A DNA stretch of 64,000 nt from positions 3,484,942-3,548,941 of the forward strand of contig NW_006917095.1 of NCBI RefSeq assembly GCF_000516985.1, given 5' to 3'. Below are positions 1 through 12,367 of the stretch, in pieces (within the stretch, counting starts at the first letter, position 1; the number at the start of each line of letters is the position of its first letter). The notes under the pieces are model-generated. The model saw only the letters and a program-made list of their open reading frames with translations, did not search any database and had not been told where the DNA came from. This DNA comes from Pestalotiopsis fici W106-1. Its lineage: Eukaryota; Ascomycota; Sordariomycetes; Amphisphaeriales; Sporocadaceae. The position numbers and the translations under genes were made by a program.

Positions 1-451
1 GGTTAGAACAGCGTCAAAATTTGGCCGTGGATAATGTAAATAGGTAATCAGCCAAACAAACTCCTGACGTGGTGCTCGCAGAGCCTAAATGCTCAAGTTG
101 TTCAGTAATTATGCGCTCTTGCATACCTTACCTACGTACCTCACGAACATGTAGCTTACCAGCAGGCATTCTTGATGCTGTACGACATTTCAGATGCCAA
201 AATCAGGTACGGCTGGCTCTGGACGCCTCTATGCCTGGCAAATCACTTTGTTACAGCTCAGCAGTTAATGGGGCTTGAATATATGTTCTCATTATGACCG
301 TTATTAAAGAGTGGTCGACATACTCCGTGTGACCATTCACAAGGCACTTTTTAATACTTTTTTTGTTCCTTCTCACAAGCAGACTCGTAAGAGGCTCTAA
401 TGTACACAATGCATCGGATCGCTACTGATATAGCTCGAGGCTGAATGACGC
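1..451. other. Intergenic, no gene seen
   Basis: This is the region 3' of the MGST3-like gene. The one short open frame (69-278, +) has no recognisable motif. A T-rich stretch lies near 350-368. Nothing else is supported. Confidence 0.5.
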
Positions 452-1133
452 CTATGCGCGGGATTCAAGAATCATTTGCACACCAGTCCAAACCGACATG
501 ACCTTGAGGGCAACATCACTCAGCAGGAAGATACCGAAACCCATCATGCGCCCAGGCGGACCTTGAGCAACGTAGCCGCGGGCGTACAGAGCACGACCAA
601 AAACCCATGCGGCACCGACAGCAGCACCCACTGTCGGGAAGCGTAAGCCTGAGATCAGGAGCGCGCCGAGGAAGGGCCCAAAGTTCTCGACAAAGTTGCC
701 ATGCGCCCGCTGTGCGCAATTAAATTTGTAGGCGGCCGGGCTCTTGGCGGCCTGCTCCTCGGTCGCGTAGGGGATCGGGTACTTGAGGCCGCTGTCTCGG
801 CGGGCCAGCGACGTAAGCGTGGAGTGGTACAGGTTGACGAAGAACGAAGCCGACGCGACGGTCAGGACATAACTGGTAGAATTGCCAGGGTCAGCCAGCT
901 TGTCCGGAGTTGGGTTATGTAATATACACCACAAGGCACAGTCTGTGGGAAGCAATGATGCAGAGAGGACCCGACACGCTGGACTCGGTCCGGGATGGTT
1001 GGCGTTGTCAGCACCAATCCCAACTGCGATTGGTTTGCGTTGCGGTTGCGTTATACTGGGCTGGTATCGCGACAGCTACCTAGGAAGGTTGTACTCACCC
1101 GTACTCGCTAGGAAGCTCCAGGGCGAAAGGCAT
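452..1133 (-). CDS. Microsomal glutathione S-transferase 3-like MAPEG protein
   Basis: Two exons, 1133-1099 and 872-452, give a 151-residue protein, the usual MAPEG length. The 226-bp intron has donor GTGAGT at 1098 and acceptor ACCAG ending at 873. Splicing joins MPFALELPSEYG to YVLTVASASFF, the continuous N-terminus expected of fungal MGST3 homologues; reading through the intron would give an unrelated N-terminus. The family signature FNCAQRAHGNFVEN follows the first hydrophobic helix, and the glycine-rich loop (GYVAQGPPGR) lies before the last helix. About four membrane helices are visible. MAPEG proteins are trimers of the ER membrane that conjugate glutathione to lipid peroxides or eicosanoid-like substrates; the substrate here is inferred only from the family. 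It reads in the same direction as the TFIIE alpha gene, which lies upstream. Exon 1 is only 35 nt. Confidence 0.9.
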
Positions 1134-2317
1134 TTTGATGTTGCGAAGAATTTCTTATGATGCGAAACAACTGAGATGTGGTGTAGGGTACGGAAATCGG
1201 CCAATTGAGTATTTCTGAATGCCACGAAATGAACAGCAAAGCTTGGACTTTTTGTACAGAAATCAAGGGAAGGGATTCGGAAGGTATTCTCCTCCGGCAC
1301 TTGTAGTGCTTAAATACCTGCTACGTAAAGTAGGTTGTGCCTAACCTACCTCACCTAGCCTCTACACACATTCAATGCCATCTACCTAACCTCCGCTAAG
1401 CGGACGAGGCTGGGGATCGGAACAAAATAAAAGGGGGTTTACTGCCAGACCCCCCTTCTCTCGTAGTACTCGGAACGCAAAAGCAGAAGCAGCACGACGC
1501 ACGGAGATCCGTTTCGAAGCTGCAACAGACACGATGGTACGCCGCCAGAGCTTGGATTCTGGCCATATCCAGGAGCTTCCTCGCTAATCATGTACCTACC
1601 CACTCCATGCCGAGCCCACTCCTCCAAGAAGTGCAACCAACACCAGCGCAATCGAATACTCAGAGTCCGTCGGACCACGCAGCTACATAAAAGACCGTAC
1701 AATTCTTAGGTCTTCGTGGACCGGCGCTGACTAATTTCCATAGTCAGGAACATCATTACCGGGAGAGATTGTTTGCCAGAATCATGAGACGTGTCTAGAT
1801 TCTCGGTGACTTTTCTTTAGCGGCATCATGATAGCAGTCCGTTTCATCCGACCACGGGCTGACGTCGCTCCGAACGCCGCACATTGCAACAAAAACTGGC
1901 CGAACACCATGTTCTACCTACGTTAATAAGGGAGTAGCATCGTGGATTGCGGTCGAGTTAACTGGTGCCTGCCTCATTTGTGCCACGTTTCAACGAGACG
2001 GAACTCACTGTCATTGCATTGAATTTGACCAAAATATGCTTTAGTGCCGACCTTCTCGGCCTAATACAGCCAGCCGCCAAACAAATTCCGATTGCTAACT
2101 TTGCAAACGTGGATATAGATATGAATCAATTGATGCCATCGTGTAGAATTGCTGGCACTTGGTGATCTCAGTACATGTCATGGCCTCTAGAGACTAAGAT
2201 GCTCTGGAATAAATAATCTTGCTCTCAGCCATAGGTATGCAATGAATCCCGGACGTCAATGGGATTACCATTAGCTCGCGAGTATATCGCCGTAAAACCA
2301 CAGGACAAATGCCCACT
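1134..2317. other. Intergenic between MGST3-like and TFIIE alpha genes
   Basis: This 1.2-kb stretch holds the promoter of the MGST3-like gene and the 3' side of the TFIIE alpha gene. The small frames at 1439-1702 and 1965-2165 carry no motif. No RNA gene was recognised. Confidence 0.5.
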
Positions 2318-3556
2318 TCAAACATCCTCGAATGCAACATCCTCCTCATCGCTATCAGCGTCATCTGCGGGCTCTTCGACCTTGACCTTTTTGGCCGGTC
2401 TGTCCTCCGAGGCGGGTGTTTCAGCAGCACTTGTGTCGCCACTTGACACCACTCGTTTCTCTCCCGCGAAGCTCGTGTTTACGCTGGCCGGTATGGCGTC
2501 TTCAAAGTCTTCGTCCTCGTCCTCGTCATCCTCATCGCCTTCGTCTTCCTCCGCAGCCTTGCGCTCAGCCTCGGCTTCTTCTGCCAATTTGGCCCAGTAC
2601 GCTTGCGAGGCAGCGGTATCTTCCTTTGAGTCGATAGAATCCAAGTCGGGCTTCTTTTCCTCTTCCGTCTTGCCTACAAGACTCGTGTTCTCGGTAGCGT
2701 CGTACGAAATGCCCGTGACTGTGCTAGAGGTATGCCAAGAGGGCAGAGCATTCTGTTGGGCAATCTTTTCCTTCCTGACTTTTTCGGCGTCCTTTTCGGC
2801 ATCACTAGGGCCATTGGTGGCGGTAATGCTAATGGCAATGCTCTTAGGGCCAGTATCAGCCATGCCACGCACAGCAGTCGGCTTGTCCGTTGATTCCACC
2901 ACAACTGAGGGTGCGACTTGGTTAGTGGCATCTCGAACGACGGGTCTGGCTGCCTCGAGGGCTGTTTCAAAGGTGTTGTTGGGGATCTCGACGCAGTCCA
3001 GCTGCTGGAGGAGATCGGTGATGAATTTGAGCTGATTGTTCAAACGAGTTGACTGCTCGTGGCCACCCGACTGTCGTTCTGGGTCGTGGATGAGCACGCT
3101 TCCACACCGGTGGCATAAGAAACCTTTTTCGCTGCTATTATCGAGGACTTCCATGGCGGTCCAGTCAGACTTGCAGAGAGTGCAGAAGTACTCTTTCTTC
3201 TCTGCAGCTGGAACCGCGTTGCCCTGTACAGACTTGTCCAGGTGATAGACCCTCCATTTAATGGCATCAATGGCCTGCCGGTAGTCGATGTAGTAGTATT
3301 TGCGAGATGTTGCTTTCTGCTGGCCCTCGCGCAGCTCAGCGCGAACATGTTGGTGAATGAAACGGTCAGCCTGGAGATTTGCACAAATCTTGGTCATATC
3401 CTTGGTGTTCTGCGCCATCAGATAGGATAGATCGTCATCTCGTAGTGCTGAATGAGTGATGAGGGCATCAACAATTACAATGTGCCTCGTGTCTACCTCG
3501 CGCGGATCGTAAAAGGCGCGAACCACCGATCGCACAAGAGTCTGCGCCAAATCCAT
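2318..3556 (-). CDS. TFA1: Transcription initiation factor IIE subunit alpha
   Basis: Single exon, 412 residues from the ATG at 3556, where the sequence begins MDLAQTLVRSVVRAFYD as in fungal TFIIE alpha; the frame stays open 55 codons further upstream but that part is unlike the family. Residues 1-110 form the winged-helix TFE/IIE alpha domain. A zinc ribbon follows with C125-x2-C128 and C148-x2-C151. The C-terminal third is low-complexity and strongly acidic (Asp/Glu runs near residues 330-350 and 395-412), the region that in this family contacts TFIIH. TFIIE recruits TFIIH to the RNA polymerase II pre-initiation complex in the nucleus. A four- to five-residue insertion (PREVD) after FYD is a small oddity that could be checked against cDNA. 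It is divergent from the DNA polymerase gene across about 1.37 kb. Confidence 0.95.
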   Translation of the reverse strand: MDLAQTLVRSVVRAFYDPREVDTRHIVIVDALITHSALRDDDLSYLMAQNTKDMTKICANLQADRFIHQHVRAELREGQQKATSRKYYYIDYRQAIDAIKWRVYHLDKSVQGNAVPAAEKKEYFCTLCKSDWTAMEVLDNSSEKGFLCHRCGSVLIHDPERQSGGHEQSTRLNNQLKFITDLLQQLDCVEIPNNTFETALEAARPVVRDATNQVAPSVVVESTDKPTAVRGMADTGPKSIAISITATNGPSDAEKDAEKVRKEKIAQQNALPSWHTSSTVTGISYDATENTSLVGKTEEEKKPDLDSIDSKEDTAASQAYWAKLAEEAEAERKAAEEDEGDEDDEDEDEDFEDAIPASVNTSFAGEKRVVSSGDTSAAETPASEDRPAKKVKVEEPADDADSDEEDVAFEDV

Positions 3557-4921
3557 AGCGATGAGTCTCAAGACTGTTGAGGGAGTGTAATAATTCCAAT
3601 GCTTGTTTTCGAGGTGCAGTGTTCCACTGATTTGTCGAGGTAAAGAATGAGCCCTGGTAGGTAGGGACGAAATATATGCTTTTGTCGTTTGATTCGGGGA
3701 AAGCTTTTTGTGGTGAGCCAACCACGGGAAGGCTTGACCTTACAGGTTCTCAATTTCATCAAGGTTATAGGTAGACTGTCGGCCCATTGTCTTCTCTAGA
3801 CAAAAGAGGTCTTATTTCACCGAGACCAATGCTGTGAAGCAAGTCCAAGCCGATTCTTATTGAGCACTGGTCTTGCTTATCACCTGCCCATGATTGACAG
3901 CACCCAGGTTCTGGCGTGACGTGTTTACAAACGTTTACTGACTGCACGTTCAGCTGCAGGACCAAGCGCCACAGCTTTGCGACGAATGAGTATCAGGGCG
4001 CGTGACGCAAGTTTTTGTTCGGCAGGCGGCGTCGACTCTCACGGAACATTGGACGTCAAGAGTCAGTCGCTTCTTAGAAGGAATGCAGCCTGGGAAATCA
4101 GTTGGAAGCACAGGTAGTTACCTAAGCGGATGAAATGTGGGTCAACCAGCCAAGGCAGGCGGGCGGGTTGGCAGGCAACTTGGGCAGGGGACACGGGCTA
4201 GCACAACTGGCACATGGGAGTTGTGGAGTCGCTGCGATTAGGTTGAATGATGCCAGCATTCCAGCTACATTTGAAGTCGTCATTTGGCCACAACTTTCTC
4301 AGGACATCTAGATGTCGAATTAATCGCTACTAGGTTCAAGTGTTACACCAAGTTTCGGGGCAAGGAGAAGACTGAAAGGCACTTGAAATTTATGCGACAT
4401 ATTGTGATAATAATCATATCCATACACATGCTGGATACTTCATTTACATGCGCCAAACTGCACTACGTATGTACATACATCTCGTAGGGCCGAGACATCT
4501 TCGCACCTCTTCAAGGCTAGAAACCACAAAAAAACAAGTCGCAATCTAGTGGTGGCAATGGCCCCATGAACAGAAATCAGCTGCGTGCTTTACCCCTCCA
4601 GAAATTGCTTGAAGGCCACCGGAATTTGGCAGAAACTTGTCTGCACGTGACATCACAAGGTCCGGATTCACTCGCATCTCAGGCAATACAGCACCGGCAG
4701 AGGGCATCGCCAGGTCAGAGACGCTCCTCGGGCGGCAAGACACGTTCATGTGCGCCACCGGCATTTATCATACGGAATTTGTCCCCAGCTATCTAGTGCT
4801 GGATGAGCGCGGCTGTGGATTTTTACGTCCGCTGCTTTGTACATTGTGAAAATTGTTCTTTACAGCACTTTGGATTCATGGTAATTCCTCCATCGTGCTG
4901 GGGTGCAAACGGGTAGTTGCC
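3557..4921. promoter_or_regulatory. Divergent intergenic region between TFIIE alpha and POL4
   Basis: The two genes face away from each other, so both promoters must lie in this 1.37-kb interval. The open frames inside (for example 4284-4487 and 4546-4764) have no family features. No TATA box or other decisive promoter element could be assigned by eye. Confidence 0.55.
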
Positions 4922-6827
4922 ATGGCCGAACTCCAGATGCCTCCAATCTATCTGCTCGCCACCCACATAGAGCCAGACGTCATCCCGCAGCTTGAAAGCC
5001 AGATCCCGACCTTGACCTTTGACATACAAGAGGCTGAGATTATCCTGGGAAAGATATCCAAGAAGGAGCGGGCAATGTTTGAGCTTCGAAAGCGCGGCAT
5101 CATTTCCACTGAAGTTGTTGCAAATGCCACCCGGAGCTCATCTCCACCGGCTAAGCGACGCAAAGTGTCGTCGCCCGTACCACCCACCCAGAAGCACGAC
5201 GACTCCGGCAGTACTGCTTCCGAAAACGAGGATGACGCGGGTCCGGAGAAGCCCAACGTACAGCCTCCCGGCAGGCCAAGTACTTCGTGCGTCGCATCGA
5301 AAAACGCCATCAAGGTGGTGCATCTCTCCTGGTTCACTGATTCCGTAAGCAAGAGACAAGTTCTGCCACTACAGGATTATATCATCTACCAAGGCCAGAG
5401 AAAGACTTCGGAAACTACCACTTCTTCTTCAAGGCCAGTAATCCAGAATCCTGAGGAAATAGTCAGTCGGGCAAAGGAAGATGGCAACAGTACCCCTAGA
5501 TTGTCGTCATCTGCCCGTAGCGGCTTCGTGGGCAGCTCTTCTACAGTTTCCAAGGCTCTGCTTGCCCCAAAGCGGCCGGCGTTACTGCATGAAACGACAT
5601 CTGAGCACGAGTATGAACACGACCTTCCGCCAATCCCTGATTACCTAAACACAATTTATTCCTGTCAACGCCCGACACCGTTCAATCCACCGAATGAGGC
5701 CTTCATTGACCAGTTGAAGAAGGTGCGGACGATACGAGCACTTACGGGCGATAAGGTCGGCGTCCGTGCCTATTCGTCATCCATCGCGTCACTGGCTGCA
5801 TATCCATACGTATTAAGAGGCGCTCACGGTAACAATACATGACCCATAGAAACACTATCCAAAGCTCACAAGTGTCTTAGAAGTATCGAGGCTACCCGGC
5901 TGCGGTCCCAAGATTGCAGTGTTATTCCGAGAATGGAATGACTCGGGTCGGGTCGAGGAGGTTGATAAAGCTGCTCGTGATCATTACCTAGGGACTCTTT
6001 CACTTTTCTATGAAATTTGGGGCGTTGCAGAGACAACTGCTCGCGAGTTTTATAACAAGGGCTGGCGAGACCTCGATGATATTGTCGAGTTTGGCTGGGA
6101 CAGCTTATCACGAGTGCAGCAGATTGGAGTCAAGTATTACGATGAGTTCCTATCAAAGATACCCCGGGCAGAGGTAGAAGCTATTGCAAATACCATTCTG
6201 GAGCGCGCAAACAGCAGGCGCGAGGGCTTTCAAATGGTTATCGTCGGTGGCTACAGAAGAGGAAAGGAAGCAAGTGGCGATGTTGATGTCGTCCTTAGTC
6301 ATCCAGATTCCGAGGCGACGCACTACTTTGTTGAAGAGCTTGTCATGAGCTTGGAAAAGGACAATTTCATCACCCATACTTTGACGCTCAGCACGAAGAA
6401 CTCGGAACGTGGCCAAGCCCCGTTGGCCTGGAAGGGAGGGGACAGGAAGGCAGGATCCGGGTTTGACACCTTGGATAAGGCCCTGGTGGTTTGGCAGGAT
6501 CCTCACTGGGACAAGGAAAAGTTTGCAAGGAACCCGAACCCGCACAGGCGGGTGGACATCATCATTAGTCCATGGAAGACGGTTGGCTGTGCTGTCATCG
6601 GCTGGAGTGGCGGCACTACCTTTCAACGAGATCTCAGGCGATACTGTAAGACGGTGAAAGGTCTCAAGTTTGATAGCAGTGGCATCCGCAGTCGCGCCGA
6701 TGGACATTGGCTAGACCTCGAGAGCCACGAGGGGCGGCCTGCTCCTGACCTGTTGGCGGCGGAGAAGAGAGTGTTCGCCGGATTAGACCTAGAATGGAGG
6801 CCCCCAACTCAGAGGTGCACGGGGTGA
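4922..6827 (+). CDS. POL4: DNA polymerase family X, Pol4/Pol mu-lambda type with BRCT
   Basis: Two exons, 4922-5828 and 5881-6827, encode 617 residues. The 52-bp intron has donor GTAACA and acceptor CTTAG with a GCTCACA branch-like site; splicing creates AYPYVLRGAH-EVSRLPGCGPKIA, restoring the helix-hairpin-helix motif. An N-terminal BRCT-like domain (residues about 5-160, with the conserved HLSWFTDS segment) is followed by a Ser-rich linker, an 8-kDa-like HhH domain (from about 265) and the polymerase core. Metal-binding aspartates are visible in GDVDVV (D436, D438) and RRVDII (D528); the nucleotide-site GWSGG follows at about 543. BRCT-bearing family X polymerases fill gaps during non-homologous end joining. 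An alternative intron (5810-5864, GTATTA...AAAG) keeps frame but fits the family spacing less well. The start at 4922 is the first ATG giving a sensible BRCT start. Confidence 0.93.
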
Positions 6828-7602
6828 TTTTCAATAGCTGGCTCTCATAGCCTGGATGAATTCCCTCTCACTCACCCTAACACCGGACCAACCAGTGCGC
6901 GACAGGAGATAGATTGGGGTCTCATCACGCCGCAATAGTAAAATGTGCGCTCTGTTTCTGACCTCGAACAGCCGCGCCCTTCCTCTTGATTCGTCTCTGG
7001 CATATTAGAACCCAGCAACACGTCGACAGGTTTGCAGGGCTATCGCTCTTGGTGCCGCTATGTAGCTGCTTAGGGTAATGGGAGGTATATTGTACATGAG
7101 AATACTCCAGTTGACCCTGCCCTGCACAGGAGCTAGTCTGAGGTTTTGAGATGTATCCTCGAATGCCAGTATATTTATCTCGAGAGTCGCAGTGCATGGG
7201 GTAGTAGATATTGTACGTAATTTAGCAATGCGCGACGACAGAAACTCGCAATGGCCAGTTTCAACCCCTTTTCTCTTTCCCCCTCATGTTAATAGAGGCG
7301 GGTGACCTGACCAGCGATGTCTCTGCGAGAACCGCGTAGTCGTGACCCTGCGCGGTTGCTCTTTACATGTCCATTCGTTTCTCATGCAACAACAAACAAA
7401 TAACTTGCGTTTGCGGCCACGACCAGTTCTGGAAACTCTCCAAGACAACAACAAAGACATCATCATCACCCAACTCTCCCGTTTGTCAGCATTCTTCACT
7501 TCTCTTGTCATTGTATTCCCTGTCCGAGACGATCTCTTTTTTTTTTCTCTTCCATTTCGTGGCTCACAAATCCCCAACTTGTCTAATTATCGCATCATCG
7601 CC
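6828..7602. other. Intergenic between POL4 and coiled-coil protein gene
   Basis: This interval holds the POL4 3' side and the promoter and leader of the next gene. A pyrimidine-rich stretch with a T run at 7537-7547 lies about 60 bases before the chosen ATG. No gene seen. Confidence 0.5.
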
Positions 7603-9140
7603 ATGTCAGATCGTCCGTGGCTGCCTTTTGGGCAGCGTCCTCGAGACAACTCGTCTTCAAGGTCGCCGAGCTCGCCACCATCCTCTCACCATAGCGGTAC
7701 TCTGGATTCAGAAGACAATCGCAGACCTGGTCCCAGTCGTACTACCAGCCTCTTGAGCCTTGGCAGTCTCTTCCCTTTGTCGCTGGACACGGCGGCCCCA
7801 TCAACGAGGACAGCCGAGGCAGATCTCCTCGTTAACGACGCCGATAGAGTATGGCACCGTCCGTCGACACTGCAGATGCTCGAGTCGTTGCAAGTTTCCA
7901 TGATGTCAAGGCGCGCCGACGCACCCATTCCCCTCGAGCACAATGCCTATGTGCTGCACCTCATTGAGGCTTTCCGAGGCATGCAGGCCAAAATCAACAC
8001 TGCCAACAGCGCTCGCGAAGAGGCGCAGCTGAAATACACCCGAATGAACCAGGACTTACAAGCAGTTAGAGACGAGTGGGCTAAACGTGAAGAGGGATAT
8101 AGGGCAGATATCAAGAGGCTTGAACTGATCATTGCACGAGACTCTCGCGACGGTCTGAAGGCCGTTACATTGGCCAGAGCAAACAGTGTCGTGGACCGGC
8201 AAGGACCCAATCCGCAGCAATTTATTCAAAAATTGGAAATAATGCGCAACCAGGAGGAAGCCCACCAACCCAATCCAGTACGACATTTTGATGGCGTAGA
8301 CGACGATAACGACGACTTCAGTGCCTTTCTCGGTCATGCTCAGCTCGCACGGGCAGACACATCGGCGACTGTGAGTTACATGGAAAAGGACGGGCGTGCA
8401 TCCACAGGAGATCCGTCTGGGCGATTCGGTAAGTTGTCAAACCCGTTCAACAACAGCAGCAGCAGTTATCATGGTTTCTCTTCCAAGGACGCGCCATACG
8501 ACTACTTCTCCCAAGCCCCATACAACGATGTTGACACGGTCTTCCTGCATCTAGAAGCAGACAATCTGACGATTCAATAGTTCGGCTCCCAAGTATACGT
8601 GATATACTAAATATGGATGTCGTGACCAGCCAGAGACTCGCTGCCAAGGACAAAGAGGCTAATTGCCGGGCTCACAGCTCTACCACAGAATCATACCAGC
8701 TTTCTAGTTCTCGTTCTGAGCACGATATTGTCGATACTCATGAGAACCGCACTCGATACAAGAAGCTTGGCAGATTTAACGAAGATTACGGCAGTTTATC
8801 GAGTAGTTCGGATTCGGCGGAAGATGAACAAGAGCTTACGTCTATTCATCTTTCCAATAGCCATCAACATTTGCTTGATCATGATACCACACGGGGGCCA
8901 GGCGTCGAGGAGGCACGTGTATTGCGACAACCCCGACGAGTGACAGAAGAAGAAAGTAGACGTACATCAAGACAACGCTTTTCATTTGTTCCCGGTGACG
9001 ATGGAGCCTCCCCGAGTGCCAACAGTCAAGATATGTCTATCGAACACGATCAAATGACTGGTGTCGTCGGCACGAGTGACGAGACAAAGGTTCAGCAGAA
9101 AGACGCAAAACTACACCATTCCAAAGCTCGGATACCTTGA
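7603..9140 (+). CDS. Unrecognised Ser-rich protein with central coiled coil
   Basis: I do not recognise this protein. Proposed exons are 7603-8428 and 8581-9140, giving 461 residues. The start MSDRPWLPFGQRP is preferred because the frame upstream reads like leader. Residues 15-70 are Ser/Pro-rich and probably disordered; residues about 113-185 are heptad-like and charged (coiled coil); the C-terminal half is acidic, Ser- and His-rich. Without splicing the frame stops at 8580 and a second open frame starts at 8613. A 152-bp intron with donor GTAAGT, a CTGAC branch site and acceptor CAATAG joins them in phase and gives GRF-VRLPSIRDILN; the stop of the first frame is the acceptor itself. The alternative is two separate transcripts, or retention giving a 325-residue short form. 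No function is proposed. Confidence 0.6.
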
Positions 9141-11378
9141 AAAGAGGAATCTCAGTCTCTGGGATATCATGACCTGACCCAACTTTGAGAACCCGCAGCC
9201 CCATTGGGACCAACCAATTTGGACCAGAGTTGTAGATGTCGAGGTCTGAATAGCCACAAAATGACAGACGAGGCTGCTCCGGGCAAATGGTTTTTACGGA
9301 AGAAAAGTCACCGTTAACATGCGAATCAAAATGAAAGAGAAAGAGCGCATCGAGTACAGTATCTCACAATTCACGATAGAGCCTGGACGAGAATGAGCAT
9401 TTGGCCCCGTGGATTTCGATTTCAGGCCACCGTGATAAAATGGCCATGCACCTGGTTGAGGATGGACCATGCGACTCTTTGCGTATGGGAATGGAAAACA
9501 TTAGCAACCATGAACCACACAGCAAAGCACAAAATATTGTTAATAGACACCATCGGAAGTGATCAGGCAAGCCAGATAGCACGTTAGGCTCAACAGAGTC
9601 AAAGTATCCCAGCAGCTGTCGTCGTGGCCCTAAACACGCTGGGATTCCAACACAACAATCAAAATACTGGCGAGACATAAATTAGAGTTCTGGAAATGTC
9701 AACTTGATGGCTGGTGAAGGATGCAAGGTGTGAAGCTTTGCAATGGCCGTGGAACTTGTCATGGCCACTTGTGGACACGGCGGCCGTCATTGTAGAAGAC
9801 GCGAGAAGTTCACAGCTTGACAGGCGTGGTGAGCGGGCTCAGGGAACAAATCGAGAGAGCACTCACCCATGGATCCCCATGAACCTCGGTTGAATGTGAT
9901 AGTCATTGCGCAGAGTCTTTGTGTGTATACTTTGATTGTAGTCTGTGAGACTTCTTGACTCTGTTATGAACTAAGAATGGGAAAAACATACGGCTCTGGT
10001 CCTTCTTGGCAGAAATAGACTTGGTCACATATGTCAGGATTCTTGAAAATGGCATGACGGTGACGTGATAGCAGGCAAGTTTTCACCTGCTGCCTAGGTC
10101 TTGGACTGAATGGAAGTAGCTCCAGTATAGTAAGTATCCAACATTTGTTGGAGAAAAAACATCGTGATAGGTACTGACGTTGACTTGTCAGTTAAAGGTT
10201 GACGGCTGCATCGAGATCATGCCATTATCACAACTTGAGATACCCTGGAAATACTCCATGAGGCATCAATCTAGAAGTAATGCTAACTGGTACAACATTC
10301 CGTAGCAACTCTATTATTACCACTTTGAGCCGACCTCCTCTAGCCCTCCCTCGTGCTCAGTCAGGCATCGCCAAACTCTACGTCCAGTGCCAGCCAGGCC
10401 TCGGATGGTCACGACGGACTTGGAGACGTTATCCATCAGAGCAGGTGAAGTCGGCATGTTTGTCTCCTGAAGACGTCAGATCGTCCTCGCACATGCATCA
10501 TGATAAACCTTGGTAAGATTGTTCCACGCCGGCCGGCTAGTTCCTCTAACGCTATAGACCCACGATGCGTGTCTCACGTCCAACCCTCGTATTCGTCCTG
10601 TACCATACAGCTGCCAAACCGGCCACGAAACCTTGCCTCGAGTCAAGCGCGCGGGACACGTACAGAGTTCAGTGGAAGAGGTGGCGCATAAAGGAAGAAA
10701 TAATTCAGACTTCTTCACTTTCTAGGTGGGTGGGTAAGGGGGGCGCCATGAATACAGTCGGAGGCATTCAACTGTATCGGGATCGGGGAAGCACAGAGAG
10801 CGGGACGGAGCCGGCAGTACCCGTGGGAACACAAGAGCACGCCTCAAGGAAGTTGGAAGCGGGCGGCGGGCGTAAAGTCTACCACAAAGGTGAGGTGAGT
10901 GGCCCCCAATGGAGAAAACGCCATCCGTAGGATCACGGCAACCCCTCGCCCGCAGAAAGGGCAGTTGATAGCGAAGAAAAGGCCAAGACAAATGCAATGA
11001 AGAAAATAGATGACAATACGATATCAAAGGTGATTAAGACGGTGTGGTGGTATAAGACGCCATTGTTATGACGCGGCGGCCAGGTTGCGATAGGCTGGGT
11101 ATAAGCCGGCCGTGTGAACCGGGGGAGGGGGATAATAATAGACTTCCCCTTGCCTTCCAATCCCCATGCCCGGCTGCAAGCCAGACAACAGCGGAGAGTT
11201 GATGGCGTTTCTTGGAGGATCGACGGGCATTGGGCACCGGAATTTACCCTCTCTTTCTCCTTTCACCAGCACCCAAGACCTTATGTAGGTATCTTGGCAC
11301 CAGGCCGTGAATGTGTGTGTGTTCTTGAGTAATACATCCCCACACTTGATCTATCTAGCTTACTCGAATGCGACCACA

Positions 11379-11400
11379 ACGACGACGACGACGACGACGA
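11379..11400. repeat. (ACG)n microsatellite
   Basis: About seven consecutive ACG units in non-coding DNA. Confidence 0.9.
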
Positions 11401-12347
11401 GGGCGAATAGCTCACTCATGCTGTGCGCGCAGGTGCCACTGACATGGACAGCGCTTCCAGCTTTCTTTCAGCTGCCCCGATACAGACAACATGAGGAGTT
11501 TGTGCCTGTTATGTTAATATACCAGGGACCGGACTTCATAATTTCAGCGAATAAACTAGACTAGCCTCAGCTGTCGTTTCGAGTCAGTTCAGCCGGTAGG
11601 TAATTTCTGCTATTACTCTGTAGCGCAACAGCAACGGGCGCAGCGGCACGGCTCCTTTCAGTAGTAAGACCCCTAAAGGGTATGTGGGTGGTGAGTGAAG
11701 ACGCACCAGTGGCGAGCTGTCGTCGGAACTCATTACACTACTTCGACTCAGATGGGAAGAAGGACTAGGGGCATGGACAGAAGGGTGGATATAGAGAGGA
11801 GAGAGGGGGTGTGAACTTATTGAGAATGTATCCTGCGCCGAGGCCAGATCTACTATGTATCGTACGGGAATGACTAGGGAGGGGGGAGGTAAGGGAGGGA
11901 GGGATGGAGGGAGCGGCCGCTACTACGACACGGGAGGACGAATGTCGATAGCCGAGGATAGGTTAACCAGACTGCTGGGACGGGGGGGGGGGATAATTGC
12001 TCGCGGGATTGGTTGCGTACATGACATATCGCTACCATGCGGTACACGTACAAGGTATGTGCCTTGTTTACCTGCCTGCCTACCTGTACCTACCTACCTA
12101 CCACATTACCCATAGCTCAGCCAGCGATCCTTTCTCAGATTCATACCCGCCCCCCTTCCCTCCCCCGGTTCTGCAACTTGGTTGCCAATGAACCACTAAC
12201 ACACGATTTCAGACAAAGTCGTGCCTTTCTTGTTTTTTTTTTATATATCATCGAATCATCATGGCAGGCTGGCGGGTTAGCAGCAGTCATGTTGACTGGA
12301 ATATGCGCTGTGCGATGATACTGTTTGGCTGAGACAGCAACCGAGAA

Positions 12348-12367
12348 CCTACTAGGTACCTAGTAGG
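12348..12367. repeat. Perfect 20-bp palindrome of CCTA/TAGG
   Basis: The sequence CCTACTAGGTACCTAGTAGG equals its own reverse complement. Confidence 0.9.

Noticed and set aside
2259..3035. 258-codon Ser-rich open frame on the plus strand
   Set aside because: Antisense of the acidic, GAG/GAC-rich C-terminal part of TFIIE alpha; poly-Ser is the mirror of Asp/Glu codons.
3557..3721. N-terminal extension of TFIIE alpha by 55 codons
   Set aside because: Family members begin at the MDLAQTLVR sequence; the extension has no similarity pattern.
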